Shown here piece by piece: positions 26,187 through 36,109 of a stretch of 64,000 nucleotides of DNA. Numbering within the stretch: position 1 is the stretch's first letter; every line of letters starts with the position of its first letter. Position numbers and translations under genes: made by a program. The DNA comes from Chryseosolibacter sp036402115 (GTDB taxonomy: Bacteria > Bacteroidota > Bacteroidia > Cytophagales > Cyclobacteriaceae): assembly GCA_036402115.1 (NCBI GenBank), contig DASWTM010000215.1, positions 41,491 through 105,490 of the forward strand, in the 5' to 3' direction. The notes beneath the pieces were generated by a model. That model ran no database searches. It saw nothing but the letters and a program-made list of their open reading frames with translations, and was not told the origin of the DNA.

Positions 26187-29156
26187 ATGCGTACGTTCTG
26201 GATGGTTGTGTTTTTGCTCGCAAGTTGCTCAGTGGCGCTGGGGCAAAAAGATTCCTATACCATTCGTAACTACAAAGCCGTTGATGGCCTTCCTCAATCG
26301 AATGTCAACATCATGCTGGAAGATCGCAATGGATATTTGTGGATCGGCACGCATGGGGGGGGACTGGCACGTTTCGATGGGCGCGAATTTAAAGTTTACA
26401 CAACGCGCGATGGCCTTCTCAGCAATATCATCTCTTACTTGAAACTCGATCTTAATCACAATCTCTGGATTGTTCATCCCAGGGGAATCACAAAATTTGA
26501 CGGCCTCAATTTTAAAACATTCAAGCAGCCCGGAACGCCAAGTAATTCGAGAAGGATACGAAGGATCTTCGAGTATAGCGACACCTTGTTCTTTACATCA
26601 GGGCTGGGAGACCTTGGAAAAATTCACAATGATTCGGTCTACTATTGGTCGAGGCCTTTCCTTAAAAACCGATTGGCGAGGTACTACCACCTCACCCCTG
26701 ACAAAAGTATTCTGATGTACCTCAATGACAGTTCGTTCTACGTGCGATCCGGAAAGGGTGAATACGCCTTTACACACGAGAACAAGTTTGGAAGGCCGCT
26801 GACACTTTTCAATTATAAAAACGAAGTATGGGTCGAGACAGATAAAGGTTATTTCACGGTTGATTTTCCGAACCGGGATTTTATTAAGCGTGATCTTCCC
26901 GTGGAAAATCATATCGTTTACTACGATTCGCTTAATGATGTGTTTTGGACGCACCGCAACATGACGCTGATGAAGGAAAAGATTTTCGGTAAGAAAGTTC
27001 AGATTGATACGGTGATCAGTGACATTGACGTTAGTCAGGTGCTTGTTGATGCGGAGGGAAGCACGTGGTTTGCAACTTCGGAAACTGGATTATATAAATA
27101 TTTCCTGCAGGATTTTGTGAAATATGACGAGGTCAACTTGCGGAGTGTTTCGTCCATTTTGGTCGACAGGCAAGGGGCTACATGGGTCTCTGGAGCACGA
27201 GGGCTCTGGAAAATTGTTGGTGAAAGTGCACAATCATATTTCGATGCCACCGAACACTACCGAAACGTTGTGTTTACCATCAAAGAAAGTCCATCAGGCG
27301 AGATATGGATTGGTACCGCCTACGGGCTTGGCAAGTTCGATCAGCACCAAAATCGATTTCACTGGTATACGCGTGACGATGGGCTCTCAAGCGCAACCAT
27401 CAGCGACATTGAGTTCGATGACACGGGTGGGTTATGGGCCGGAACGCTGAGCGGAGGATTAAATTATTTCGATGGAAAAAGTTTCAAATCGGTAACAACG
27501 CGTGAAGGGTTAACGTCCAACGCGGTAACAGCATCGCATTTCTCACTTCATCATAAAAAGCTCTTTGTTGGGAATGAATTTGGTGTAAGTATAATTGAAA
27601 AAGACCGGGTGAGGTCGTTTACCGTTAATGGAATGGAGAACACGTCCATTACGAGTATCGAACCCTTCCGCGATTCGTTGTTGTTGATTGGTTCCAGCGG
27701 TGCCGGTGTCGCAATCTACAACCCGCGAACGCGTGCTCAAAAAGTATTGAGTACCCACGATGGACTGGCGTCTGATTTCATCTATTTCGCTGCGACAGAT
27801 GAGAATGGCTTTATCTGGATAGGTTCTGAAAAAGGGATCAGCAAAATCCGCGTGAACTCCGTTAATGAGATCGTTGAGAATCTGCATTACGACTATGACA
27901 ATGGGCTGAGCGGAGTTGAAACTAATCAGAACGCGTTTTTCCTGAGCAAAAAGAAAAAACTTTTCGGGCTCATTGACGGATTGTATCAGTTTAAAGAATC
28001 GCAAATCAATAAGAGTCGCTCGTTCGCTATCCACCTGACTGACATTGAAATATTTTATGGTCAGGATTCCGTCCGTCAATATGCAGATAGTGTGATCGGT
28101 TTTTTCAAGCTTCCTTATCGTCCATCCTTGCCACCGGAAAAAAATCACATCACGTTTATTTTTAATAAGGTTGACAAGCGTTATCCGAAGTCTGTGAAGT
28201 TCAGATATTTCCTGGAGAACTTTGATAAGACATGGTCGCAACCATCATCGAATCACCAGGTGACATATGGCAACCTCCCGCCTGGCAGCTATGTATTTAA
28301 GGTTGTTGCCACCAATAGCCAAGGAAGCTGGTCGCCACCGTACAGCTATGCGTTCACTGTCATGACGCCTTTTTATCAGACTGCCTCTTTCATTGTGGGG
28401 ATGTTCATACTACTGGCAGGTGCCATTACGCTTGTGCTGTATTTACGCGTAAAACAACGCGTTAACCAGGTAATGATGCTCGAGCGTATCCGCGCCCGCG
28501 AGCAGGAGACGCTGCGGAAAGAGATTGCGCGCGACTTTCACGATGAGATGGGAAATCAACTTACGCGTATTATCAACTATGTAAGTCTGCTGAAACTGAA
28601 TGCACAGATGAACGGCAATGGTAACGGTCACATCCATGGCAGCGGACACGATCTCTACACGAAAGTTGAAGACTCAGCAAAATATTTGTATACCGGTACA
28701 CGAGATTTTATCTGGTCTATTGATCCGGGAAATGATGAGCTTTCAAAGTTATTTATCCACATACGCGACTTTGGGGAAAAATTGTTTGAGGAGAAGAACA
28801 TCAACTTCCGGGCATTCAATGCAGTGAAGGAAAAGATCAAATTGCCATATGGCTTTAGTCGTGAAGCCAACCTCATCTTTAAAGAAGCCATGACAAACGC
28901 ATTCAAATACTCGTCTGCAGGCAATGTCACGCTCTCCTTGTCGCGTCAGAATGATGAGTTCGCGATGTCGTTCGAGGACGATGGTATAGGGTTTTCGACC
29001 GGTGAAATACAAAAAACGAACGGTCTTAAAAATATTCGCGAAAGAGCCGATAGGATACACGCGATCTTACGTATACACAGCGGGAAGAAAGAAGGGACGA
29101 AAATCGTTCTTCAGTTTAAGCTTAACAAAACACTAAAATATGGCCTTGCCGTTTAA
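26187..29156 (+). CDS. Propeller-type sensor histidine kinase (HisKA_3/NarL class)
   Basis: A 989-residue sensor. Signal peptide 1-19, then some 12-14 two-component-propeller repeats (for example NGYLWIGTHGGGLARFDG, GGLWAGTLSGGLNYFDG) up to about 660, a Y_Y_Y domain (about 675-715), a membrane span at about 731-755, a dimerisation/phospho-acceptor helix with His785 in ARDFHDEMGNQLTRI, the NarL-class HisKA_3 signature, and an HATPase with NLIFKEAMTNAFKYS and FEDDGIGF. Unlike the hybrid regulator at 2667 it has no receiver or DNA-binding part. The LuxR-type regulator at 29140 overlaps its 3' end by 17 bp and is its partner. Confidence 0.95.
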   Translation: MRTFWMVVFLLASCSVALGQKDSYTIRNYKAVDGLPQSNVNIMLEDRNGYLWIGTHGGGLARFDGREFKVYTTRDGLLSNIISYLKLDLNHNLWIVHPRGITKFDGLNFKTFKQPGTPSNSRRIRRIFEYSDTLFFTSGLGDLGKIHNDSVYYWSRPFLKNRLARYYHLTPDKSILMYLNDSSFYVRSGKGEYAFTHENKFGRPLTLFNYKNEVWVETDKGYFTVDFPNRDFIKRDLPVENHIVYYDSLNDVFWTHRNMTLMKEKIFGKKVQIDTVISDIDVSQVLVDAEGSTWFATSETGLYKYFLQDFVKYDEVNLRSVSSILVDRQGATWVSGARGLWKIVGESAQSYFDATEHYRNVVFTIKESPSGEIWIGTAYGLGKFDQHQNRFHWYTRDDGLSSATISDIEFDDTGGLWAGTLSGGLNYFDGKSFKSVTTREGLTSNAVTASHFSLHHKKLFVGNEFGVSIIEKDRVRSFTVNGMENTSITSIEPFRDSLLLIGSSGAGVAIYNPRTRAQKVLSTHDGLASDFIYFAATDENGFIWIGSEKGISKIRVNSVNEIVENLHYDYDNGLSGVETNQNAFFLSKKKKLFGLIDGLYQFKESQINKSRSFAIHLTDIEIFYGQDSVRQYADSVIGFFKLPYRPSLPPEKNHITFIFNKVDKRYPKSVKFRYFLENFDKTWSQPSSNHQVTYGNLPPGSYVFKVVATNSQGSWSPPYSYAFTVMTPFYQTASFIVGMFILLAGAITLVLYLRVKQRVNQVMMLERIRAREQETLRKEIARDFHDEMGNQLTRIINYVSLLKLNAQMNGNGNGHIHGSGHDLYTKVEDSAKYLYTGTRDFIWSIDPGNDELSKLFIHIRDFGEKLFEEKNINFRAFNAVKEKIKLPYGFSREANLIFKEAMTNAFKYSSAGNVTLSLSRQNDEFAMSFEDDGIGFSTGEIQKTNGLKNIRERADRIHAILRIHSGKKEGTKIVLQFKLNKTLKYGLAV

Positions 29157-29772
29157 GAAGAGAGTACTGATTGTTGAAGACGATCAGGAGATCCGGAACA
29201 GTTTCAGTCTCATTGTAAACAGTTCCCAGAAGTTCATGGTGATCAATGCGTATGGAAACTGTGAGGACGCAATTGATAACATCAACCGCGACAAACCTGA
29301 GATTATTCTAATGGACATTGAGCTGCCCGGAATGAATGGTATTCAGGGAACCAAGATCATTAAAGATAAAAGCCCCCAATCGGAAATTATTATGGTCACG
29401 GTGTACGAAGACAGTGAATTGGTGTTTGAAGCATTAAAGGCTGGAGCTTCCGGATATATAACAAAAAGTGCAAACTATATGGAGTTGCTCTCCGCCCTTG
29501 AGGAAATTGTAAAAGGGGGAGCTCCCATGAGCAGCCGAATTGCGCGTATGGTGATTGATAACTATCACGTAAATCCAAACTCGCCACTGACTAAACGAGA
29601 AACTGAGATTCTTCAGCTCATCTCGGAAGGAAAGACCTATACACAAATTTCTGAGGAATTGTTTATCTCCAAAGAGACGGCAAAGACACACATCAAGAAT
29701 ATCTACTCGAAACTTCAGGTTAACAGTAAATCTGAAGCCATTGCCAAGGCGAACCTGGAAAAACTGATTTAG
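29140..29772 (+). CDS. LuxR/NarL-type response regulator
   Basis: A 210-residue two-domain regulator. The receiver has VEDDQE at its start, the phospho-acceptor Asp59 in LMDIELPGMNG, a switch Thr in MVTVYED and the Lys in YITKSAN. The C-terminal LuxR helix-turn-helix runs from about 145 with LTKRETEILQLISEGKTYTQ and SKETAKTHIKNIYSKL. The first 17 bp overlap the kinase gene, so the two are translationally coupled. It probably acts on the divergent permease and on its own operon through the inverted repeats at 26061 and 26125 (inference). Confidence 0.95.
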   Translation: MALPFKKRVLIVEDDQEIRNSFSLIVNSSQKFMVINAYGNCEDAIDNINRDKPEIILMDIELPGMNGIQGTKIIKDKSPQSEIIMVTVYEDSELVFEALKAGASGYITKSANYMELLSALEEIVKGGAPMSSRIARMVIDNYHVNPNSPLTKRETEILQLISEGKTYTQISEELFISKETAKTHIKNIYSKLQVNSKSEAIAKANLEKLI

Positions 29773-29796
29773 TCATCACGACAAACATATCACGTG

Positions 29797-29827
29797 AAAA
29801 GCAGCTGGCAGGGCTGCTTTTTTTTGG
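29797..29827 (+). terminator. Intrinsic terminator after the kinase/regulator operon
   Basis: AAAAGCAGC (29797-29805) pairs with GCTGCTTTT (29813-29821) around a 7-nt loop and runs into a long T stretch. It ends the 26187-29772 operon. Confidence 0.9.
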
Positions 29828-30155
29828 GTTAATACATCTTGGGTGAGAATTTTCATAATCCCATAAAACTTTTGCGATCGCTGCTCCGTCTTGTACTTGA
29901 AATTTCTTCATAAGTTTAGGTTAACGGTCTGATCATCTCATTCATGACCACAGAAATTTCGGCCCCTCAGATGGAGGGGCTTTTTTTTCTTCGCTCCGTT
30001 CCAACCTTTTTTTTAACGTAAAACGGATGAGACTTCGCGCTCGAATATACCTCCGTTAAAGTCATTTTTTTCGCTTATGCTTTTTTCACATTTGACCACC
30101 AACCGTACCGTTGTACAGGTTGCAGTTTTTATTTATTCAAACAAAACCAAAAAGT
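29828..30155 (+). promoter_or_regulatory. SusC leader region with a second terminator and promoter-like boxes
   Basis: Between the operon terminator and the SusC start lie a second strong terminator (29962-29988) and, further on, TTTG at 30091-30094 followed 19 bp later by TACAGGTT at 30114-30121. The TTTG box and the 19-bp spacing match the Bacteroidota -33/-7 promoter layout (TTTG-N19-TAnnTTTG), the -7 box only partly. Transcription would start near 30128, giving a leader of about 28 nt. The 130 bp between the two terminators could encode a short RNA. Confidence 0.4.
29962..29988 (+). terminator. Second intrinsic terminator, tandem to the first
   Basis: GCCCCTC (29962-29968) pairs exactly with GAGGGGC (29974-29980) and is followed by eight T. 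No annotated gene ends just before it, so it is either a back-up for the kinase operon or the 3' end of a small RNA starting after 29828. Confidence 0.85.
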
Positions 30156-33100
30156 ATGAGGAAATTTTTACTAGTAGGTTTTCTAAGCTTTGTCGTGATG
30201 GTGCATCACGCTACGGCTCAGGATCGAACGGTTTCCGGTAAAGTGACAGCCTCCGAAGACGGAGCTGCTTTGCCGGGTGTCAATGTTGTTTTAAAGGGAA
30301 CAGCAACGGGTGCTGTAACTGACACCGATGGAAATTTTACCCTTCGGGTTCCCGCCACAGGAGGTACGCTGGTCTTTTCCTTTATCGGTTTGCAGACGCA
30401 GGAAATCGAAATTGGAAGTCGCTCAACGGTTGATGTAATCATGACGCAGGATGCGAAGCAATTGGGTGAGGTTGTGGTGACTGGGCTCGGCTTTACCCGT
30501 GAGCGGAAGGCGCTTGGTTACGCGCTCCAGGAAGTAAAGGGTGACGAACTCACCGTAGGAAGACAGACAAACGTACTTAACTCGCTTCAGGGAAAAGTTG
30601 CAGGTGCTCAGATAACAAATGCGGGTGGCGCCCTCGGAAGCAGTACGCGCGTTGTGCTTCGTGGTCCGACATCACTCCTCGGAAACAACCAGGCGCTATT
30701 TGTTGTGGATGGTGTTCCCATCAACAACAGTTCAAACAATAACGTGCAGGCCTCCGGAAACTTCTTCGACAACGTGGTCGATGGCGGTAACCGCGCAAAC
30801 GATATCAATCCGGAAGATATCGAATCAGTGTCCGTACTAAAGGGACCCGCTGCGGCTGCGCTCTATGGATCCCGTGCTGCAAGTGGTGTTATCCTTATCA
30901 CAACGAAGAAGGGAAGAAATATCAACGGCAAGAATGAAGTTGTCTTCAACAGCTCTTACCTGCTTTCAAAAGTGTTGGTGACTCCAAAGCTTCAGAACCG
31001 ATTTGGTCAGGGACAGTTGGGTGACAATCAGACATATCTCAATGACCAGGAGAGCTGGGGTGATCCGTTTGATGGTTCAGTTCGCCCTTACGGTGCTATT
31101 GTGAATAACATTCAGCAGTATAAGCGCTATGAGGCACTACCCTCTAACATCGAGGATTTCTGGGAGATCGGAAAGAGTTTCCAAAATTCATTGTCATTGT
31201 CTGGAGGAAATGAGAAGTCAACGTACTACTTGTCGTTTACAGATCTTGCGCAGACCGGTGTTATCAAAACTACGGACTATCACCGTAATAACTTTACTCT
31301 CAATGGAAGTACACAACTTGCCAATAAGTTGAGGTCTAGTGCGTCAATCAACTATGTACGAGTTAACGCGAATCTTCCTCAAACTGGGCAGCGTAATCAT
31401 GCGATATCGAACCTGATCAATATTCCGCGCGACTACAGCATTCGTGACATGGAAGACCTGAGCAATCCATTCAATACTCCAGATGGATTTTTTACTCCGT
31501 ATGCCGTAAATCCCTATTACACGCTTGCGAACGACTATGCACATCAGGATATGAACCGCGTATATGGAAACTTCCAGCTTGCCTACCAGCCGCTGGATTG
31601 GATGACGGCTACTGCGCGTGTTGGTACCGATGTGAGCTCTGATGAACGAAACACATTCGCTAACATTGTCGAGTACAATGACCCTGCCGGTCCAAACTAT
31701 CAGGGCGCATTTAATTACAACGGTGAGTACACCGAGCAACGTCTCAACAACCGCGAGATTGACGCTAACTTTATTCTGAGTATGACCAAGAAGATTACCG
31801 AACGCTTCGAAGGAACATGGTTGGTCGGCTACAATGTAAACCAGCGCTCTGCAAGTAATACTGGAGCTATTGCCTCTGACCTGACGATTCCGGGCTATGA
31901 TAACCTTGGAAACGTAAATGGTAACTACGTAGGATTCGGTGGACGCAACAAGCGGAGACTGTTTGGTGCCTATACATCACTTGATTTGAGCTACAATGGA
32001 TTTTTATTTCTTGGCGCAACCTATCGTAACGACTGGTCATCAACACTGCCAAAAGGAAATAATTCATTTGGGTATCCGAGTGTCAACATGAGTTTCGTCA
32101 TCACCGATGCGTTTGACCTCAGCAGCAATGTGCTTTCATCGGCTAAAGTTCGTGCAAGCTATGCGGAAGTTGGTAACGATGCTAACCCGTATCAGACTGC
32201 CTCGATCTTTAATCAAGCATCCCCGACAGGCGCATTTTCGGGTATCACCTTCCCGTTCAATAACGGTACCGTTACTGTTCCAGGATTTAGCGAAGGTGAC
32301 ATTATCGGAAACGCGAACCTCCAGCCTGAGATTACTAAATCGCTCGAGTTCGGCCTTGATACACGGTTGTTCCAGGGTAGAATTAATCTTGACGTAGCCT
32401 ACTACGATAGTAAGAGTGAATCGCAGATCCTTAACGCTGCAGTAGCGCCATCTTCAGGTTACAATACACAGGTCATCAACGTTGGATCTGTTTCAAACAA
32501 AGGTATTGAGGTGACGCTCGGAGGAAGGGTGCTTTCAGTCGGTGCCTTCAATTGGGATCTTTCTGTAAACTTTGCGAAGAACAAAAATCGCGTTGAAGAA
32601 CTCAATGCCGGCAACACAGAATTGACACTCGTCAACCAAGGTCTCACGCCAGGATTAAAAATCAGGGTGGGCGAGCCGTATGGAGTTTTTGAGGCAACGA
32701 CAACGCTCCGCACACCGGAGGGAAAAATCGTTGTTGACAACACAGGTATTCCATTGGACGATCCGAACCCTGTCTACATCGGTACCATTCAGCCTGACTG
32801 GACGGGTGGCTTAACAACGACCTTCTCATTCAAAGGCTTGAGTCTGGCTGCTACGCTTGATACACGTCAGGGAGGTAACATCGCTTCGTCAACAATGGCT
32901 CAGCTATATTTTAATGGTCAGCTTGAAGAAACCGCTTTCAACGATCGCGAAGAATGGATTGTTCCAAACTCAGTCGTTCAAACGGGGGTTGATGAGAACA
33001 ATCAGCCAATCTATGCACCAAACACAACTCCGCTTACCATGTACGGCACCGGAACGGTTCGTAACTATTGGGCAAACATTCAGGGTGGAGCGAGAAATGA

Positions 33101-33383
33101 AGAAGTGCTGATCGATGCATCGTTCATCAAGTTACGCGAGATCGCACTTAACTACTCGCTTCCTAAATCGCTTTTGAACAAAACTCCTTTTGGGGATGTG
33201 ACGATCGGATTGGTGGGCCGAAATCTTTGGCTGCACACGGCTAAGAACAACCACGTGATCGATCCGGAAGCTAACGCTTACGGTGCCGGAAATGCTCCTG
33301 GATTTGTGAACGTTCAGGGATATGAGTTCTATGGAGTGCCAACCCAGGCGACATATGGTGTTAATCTCAGAGCGACATTTTAG
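30156..33383 (+). CDS. SusC/RagA-type TonB-dependent outer-membrane transporter
   Basis: Start set at ATG 30156 (MRKFLLVGFLSFVVMVHHA is the signal peptide); the frame opens 45 bp earlier without a good signal. The 1075 residues hold a CarboxypepD_reg-like domain (about 24-110; VSGKVTASEDGAALPGVNVV), a plug with the TonB-linked SusC signature VVTGLGFTRERKALGYALQE and VLKGPAAAALYGSRAASGVI, and a 22-strand barrel ending NLRATF with the terminal aromatic needed for insertion. It imports, with its SusD partner at 33409, an oligomer bound at the cell surface. The substrate is not shown; downstream protease suggests peptides or glycopeptides. Twenty-five bp separate it from the SusD gene. Confidence 0.97.
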   Translation: MRKFLLVGFLSFVVMVHHATAQDRTVSGKVTASEDGAALPGVNVVLKGTATGAVTDTDGNFTLRVPATGGTLVFSFIGLQTQEIEIGSRSTVDVIMTQDAKQLGEVVVTGLGFTRERKALGYALQEVKGDELTVGRQTNVLNSLQGKVAGAQITNAGGALGSSTRVVLRGPTSLLGNNQALFVVDGVPINNSSNNNVQASGNFFDNVVDGGNRANDINPEDIESVSVLKGPAAAALYGSRAASGVILITTKKGRNINGKNEVVFNSSYLLSKVLVTPKLQNRFGQGQLGDNQTYLNDQESWGDPFDGSVRPYGAIVNNIQQYKRYEALPSNIEDFWEIGKSFQNSLSLSGGNEKSTYYLSFTDLAQTGVIKTTDYHRNNFTLNGSTQLANKLRSSASINYVRVNANLPQTGQRNHAISNLINIPRDYSIRDMEDLSNPFNTPDGFFTPYAVNPYYTLANDYAHQDMNRVYGNFQLAYQPLDWMTATARVGTDVSSDERNTFANIVEYNDPAGPNYQGAFNYNGEYTEQRLNNREIDANFILSMTKKITERFEGTWLVGYNVNQRSASNTGAIASDLTIPGYDNLGNVNGNYVGFGGRNKRRLFGAYTSLDLSYNGFLFLGATYRNDWSSTLPKGNNSFGYPSVNMSFVITDAFDLSSNVLSSAKVRASYAEVGNDANPYQTASIFNQASPTGAFSGITFPFNNGTVTVPGFSEGDIIGNANLQPEITKSLEFGLDTRLFQGRINLDVAYYDSKSESQILNAAVAPSSGYNTQVINVGSVSNKGIEVTLGGRVLSVGAFNWDLSVNFAKNKNRVEELNAGNTELTLVNQGLTPGLKIRVGEPYGVFEATTTLRTPEGKIVVDNTGIPLDDPNPVYIGTIQPDWTGGLTTTFSFKGLSLAATLDTRQGGNIASSTMAQLYFNGQLEETAFNDREEWIVPNSVVQTGVDENNQPIYAPNTTPLTMYGTGTVRNYWANIQGGARNEEVLIDASFIKLREIALNYSLPKSLLNKTPFGDVTIGLVGRNLWLHTAKNNHVIDPEANAYGAGNAPGFVNVQGYEFYGVPTQATYGVNLRATF

Positions 33384-33408
33384 TTCTTGACCAATTAATG
33401 AATCAATT

Positions 33409-34857
33409 ATGAAAATCAATAAACTAGTTTTCGGGATAGCAATGATGACAGGCATCGCCATGACCTCATGTGAGGATGCCCTCGACATCAACACTGATCC
33501 GAATAACCCCGGTAATTCCACACCTCAGCTTACGTTGCCTGCAGCGCAAGTCGGTCTGGCAACTACCCTTGAATCGCAATACAATATTCTCGGAAGTATT
33601 CTTGCACACTACTGGACACAAGGGCCGACTGCATCGCAGTATAGTGGCATTGAGCAGTACAACCTGACGACTACCAACTTTGTTGGTGCATGGCAGGCAA
33701 TGTATTCGGGAAGCGGTGGCGGAGGCTTCGACACTGGAGTTCTTTCGGATCTAAAATTTGTGAAAACCGCAGCGCTTGAAGATGAGCTGACGAACTATGC
33801 TGCAATCGCCCAATTACTCCAGGTTTACTCCTATCAAATCCTGGTAGACTTGTATGATCAAGTTCCGTATAGCGAAGCACTTCGTGGTAAGGAAGGAATT
33901 CTTGCTCCACGTTTCGACAACGGATCTGAAATTTACGATGATCTCGTAGTCAAAGTCGATGAGGCAATGGCTTGGATTAATCCTAGTGCGCCTGCTCCAG
34001 GCACTGACGATCTGATCTTCGGGGGGAATATGAACATGTGGACACGGTTTGGCAATACACTCAAGCTCAAACTTTACATTCGCCAGGCGTTGGCGCGTCC
34101 CGCTGTTGCTCAAGCCGGTATCACTGCGTTGTACGCAACCAATCCGTTGTTCCTGGAGGGGGATCAGCATGCCATGATCACGTTCAGTACCGCTACTGGA
34201 AATGAAAACCCGCTGTGGCAGGAACTTGACAGCACAACGCCAACCAACGTAGTGGCTAGCCTCACATCGACACAACGTCTCTTGGATGCAAGTGATACTC
34301 GTCTTACCGCGCTGTATGATCCAGCACCGACTGGTGGCCAATATACCGGACTGCGCCAGGGAACAGGAACAACCGATGGCGGGCAGTACAACAGCTATGC
34401 GAGACCTGACGCAAGCATCATTCTTTCTCGAACAGCTCCTGTCATCCTGATGTCAGGTTACGAAAGTTTGTTTCTGCAAGCGGAGGCAGCCCAGCGTGGA
34501 TGGAGTGGACAAAACGCACAGAATCTTTACAATGAAGCTGTATTGGCTTCCTATGCTTTCTGGGGACTGAATGGATCAACTGCGATTGCTCCTGGTGGAA
34601 ACTATGCCTACAACAATACCCTCGATCAAATCTACTATCAGAAATGGGTCGCATTTAATGGCAAGCAAGGCTTCGAGGGCTGGACAGAATGGAGAAGAAC
34701 GGGCGTTCCCGTTTTGCCGGTATCGATCCAAGGGGCACCGCTCAGCAACACGTTTCCGTTGCGCCTCATCTGGCCAACCAACGAAACGTCTTCAAATCCG
34801 AATGCTCCAGAGCTAAGAACAGTTGACACACCGGTTTGGTGGGACACTACATTTTAA
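33409..34857 (+). CDS. SusD/RagB-family nutrient-binding lipoprotein
   Basis: A 482-residue surface lipoprotein: signal peptide with lipobox ending MTSC (Cys21), followed by DALDINTDPNNP, the mature start typical of the SusD-like_2 / RagB branch. Later landmarks are SQYSGIEQYNL, LLQVYSYQILVDLYDQVPYSEAL in the TPR part, YNEAVLASYAFWG and the late YYQKWVAFNGKQGFEGWTEW region. This branch lies beside peptidases more often than beside glycoside hydrolases (general knowledge). It caps the SusC barrel at 30156 and delivers substrate to it. The next lipoprotein gene starts 12 bp on. Confidence 0.95.
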   Translation: MKINKLVFGIAMMTGIAMTSCEDALDINTDPNNPGNSTPQLTLPAAQVGLATTLESQYNILGSILAHYWTQGPTASQYSGIEQYNLTTTNFVGAWQAMYSGSGGGGFDTGVLSDLKFVKTAALEDELTNYAAIAQLLQVYSYQILVDLYDQVPYSEALRGKEGILAPRFDNGSEIYDDLVVKVDEAMAWINPSAPAPGTDDLIFGGNMNMWTRFGNTLKLKLYIRQALARPAVAQAGITALYATNPLFLEGDQHAMITFSTATGNENPLWQELDSTTPTNVVASLTSTQRLLDASDTRLTALYDPAPTGGQYTGLRQGTGTTDGGQYNSYARPDASIILSRTAPVILMSGYESLFLQAEAAQRGWSGQNAQNLYNEAVLASYAFWGLNGSTAIAPGGNYAYNNTLDQIYYQKWVAFNGKQGFEGWTEWRRTGVPVLPVSIQGAPLSNTFPLRLIWPTNETSSNPNAPELRTVDTPVWWDTTF

Positions 34858-34869
34858 TTGAATTCAACT

Positions 34870-35535
34870 ATGAACAGAATAAAAAATATACTTGTAATGT
34901 TCGCAGTGCTTGCCACCGTCTTGGCTTGCGACCGCGACTTCGAATCCGATGGTGTTGCCTTAGGAACAATTCGATTCCCTGCCATTCAGGTTCAGGGTGA
35001 CCCCGTTATAATTGTGAACCAGGGGGGCACGTATACGGACGCAGGTGCAAAAGCATTGCTTGGTGCCGATGATATAACCAGCAGGATCGAGACTTCCTCT
35101 GACCTTGATCTCAATGCCGCAGGTGTATATACAATCAACTACTCCGTTACTAATGTGAATGAGTTGGATCAGGAAACAACCGTCACCGAGCAACGGGTGG
35201 TCGTGGTAGCGCCAAGCAATCCAAACCTGAGCAGAGATTTATCAGGTACGTACACGCGAACTATTGCGACCGGTGTCGGCACTGCAGTGTGGACCAAGAT
35301 TGCTCCCGGACTATACATCAATGACAACATTGGTGGGGTGGTTCCTCCAAATCCGCTGATCCTGTCCGTCTACGTTTTTGACTTTGCAGACGGAACGCTG
35401 TCTGTTCCAGAGCAACCTGTTAATGGCTTTGGCACCCTCACAGCAAACGTCACTACGACTGCGGCTGGGTACAATGTGGTGATTCCTAACCATCCCAACT
35501 TCGGAACAGGAAATCGTGTATTTATTAAACAATAG
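34870..35535 (+). CDS. DUF5012/Ig-like lipoprotein of the SusC/D operon
   Basis: From the ATG at 34870 the protein has 221 residues; the frame opens 12 bp earlier with TTG. The signal peptide ends LATVLACD with lipobox Cys. The N-terminal part (about 50-115) is a bacterial Ig-like fold, GGTYTDAGAKALLGADDITS ... AGVYTINYSVTN, the DUF5011/DUF5012 pattern. The C-terminal part (about 125-221) is a separate beta domain beginning LSGTYTRT. Such proteins follow SusC/D genes and are probably surface-exposed accessory binders. The exact role is unknown. Confidence 0.85.
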   Translation: MNRIKNILVMFAVLATVLACDRDFESDGVALGTIRFPAIQVQGDPVIIVNQGGTYTDAGAKALLGADDITSRIETSSDLDLNAAGVYTINYSVTNVNELDQETTVTEQRVVVVAPSNPNLSRDLSGTYTRTIATGVGTAVWTKIAPGLYINDNIGGVVPPNPLILSVYVFDFADGTLSVPEQPVNGFGTLTANVTTTAAGYNVVIPNHPNFGTGNRVFIKQ

Positions 35536-35540
35536 CAGTT

Positions 35541-36047
35541 ATGGAAAAAAGATATGTATATATACTTCTGTTTGTCGCAGCCATCGGGCTCAGTTCCTGT
35601 GTGACAGGTGGGTTTGATGAGAACCCCCAGCTGGATGCCCGCAATGAGGCACTCGCAAAGGCGCCAAACATCAATGCCGTTTTTGTTAACGGAACAAAAC
35701 TCGAGCGCAACGCGCAATCCCTTCGAATTGTGGAAGCGCATCCGGGAGACGTGCTCACCATAAGTGCCGATATCAGCAGTGGAAAAGATGCCGAGTTGGA
35801 GACTCTGGAGGTCACACGTCAATACTACGGCAACGAAGATCCTCTTCCACTTGACCCGAACTCTGAAACAGGCGTGATTGATCTGACAGGAAACACGTAC
35901 GTGTATGATTTTCAATACACCGTGCCCGCAGAAGATGACGATGGATTCGAGTTTCATGATGGCGACATCATCCTTGTCCACATGCTTGTAGGCAATACAT
36001 CGGATAACTTTGGCTATCGCTCATTTGAAATTCTTATCACGCACTAG
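35541..36047 (+). CDS. Small lipoprotein of the SusC/D operon, unknown function
   Basis: A 168-residue lipoprotein: signal ending GLSSCV with lipobox Cys. The mature part carries an Ig-like pattern (LRIVEAHPGDVLTISADI, VYDFQYTVPAEDDDG) with many acidic residues, perhaps a calcium- or ligand-binding surface domain. No family recognised. Five bp separate it from the preceding gene, and the strong terminator at 36064 follows it, so it is the last gene of the SusC operon 30156-36047. Confidence 0.8.
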   Translation: MEKRYVYILLFVAAIGLSSCVTGGFDENPQLDARNEALAKAPNINAVFVNGTKLERNAQSLRIVEAHPGDVLTISADISSGKDAELETLEVTRQYYGNEDPLPLDPNSETGVIDLTGNTYVYDFQYTVPAEDDDGFEFHDGDIILVHMLVGNTSDNFGYRSFEILITH

Positions 36048-36063
36048 ATCTTTTCACACTCAC

Positions 36064-36096
36064 GAAAAAGAGCTGCCTCCAGCTCTTTTTCTTTTT
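36064..36096 (+). terminator. Intrinsic terminator of the SusC/D operon
   Basis: GAAAAAGAGCT (36064-36074) pairs perfectly with AGCTCTTTTTC (36081-36091) around a 6-nt loop, followed by CTTTTTG. It separates the SusC operon from the gene at 36110. Confidence 0.92.
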
Positions 36097-36109
36097 GATT
36101 ATCATTACT

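Noticed and set aside
27543..28241. 232-codon antisense frame in the propeller kinase gene
   Set aside because: Shadow of repetitive propeller codons; no signal, no start site, no domain.
35370..35981. 203-codon frame on the minus strand across two lipoprotein genes
   Set aside because: It covers the end of one and most of another real lipoprotein gene; the sense frames have signal peptides and the expected spacing.
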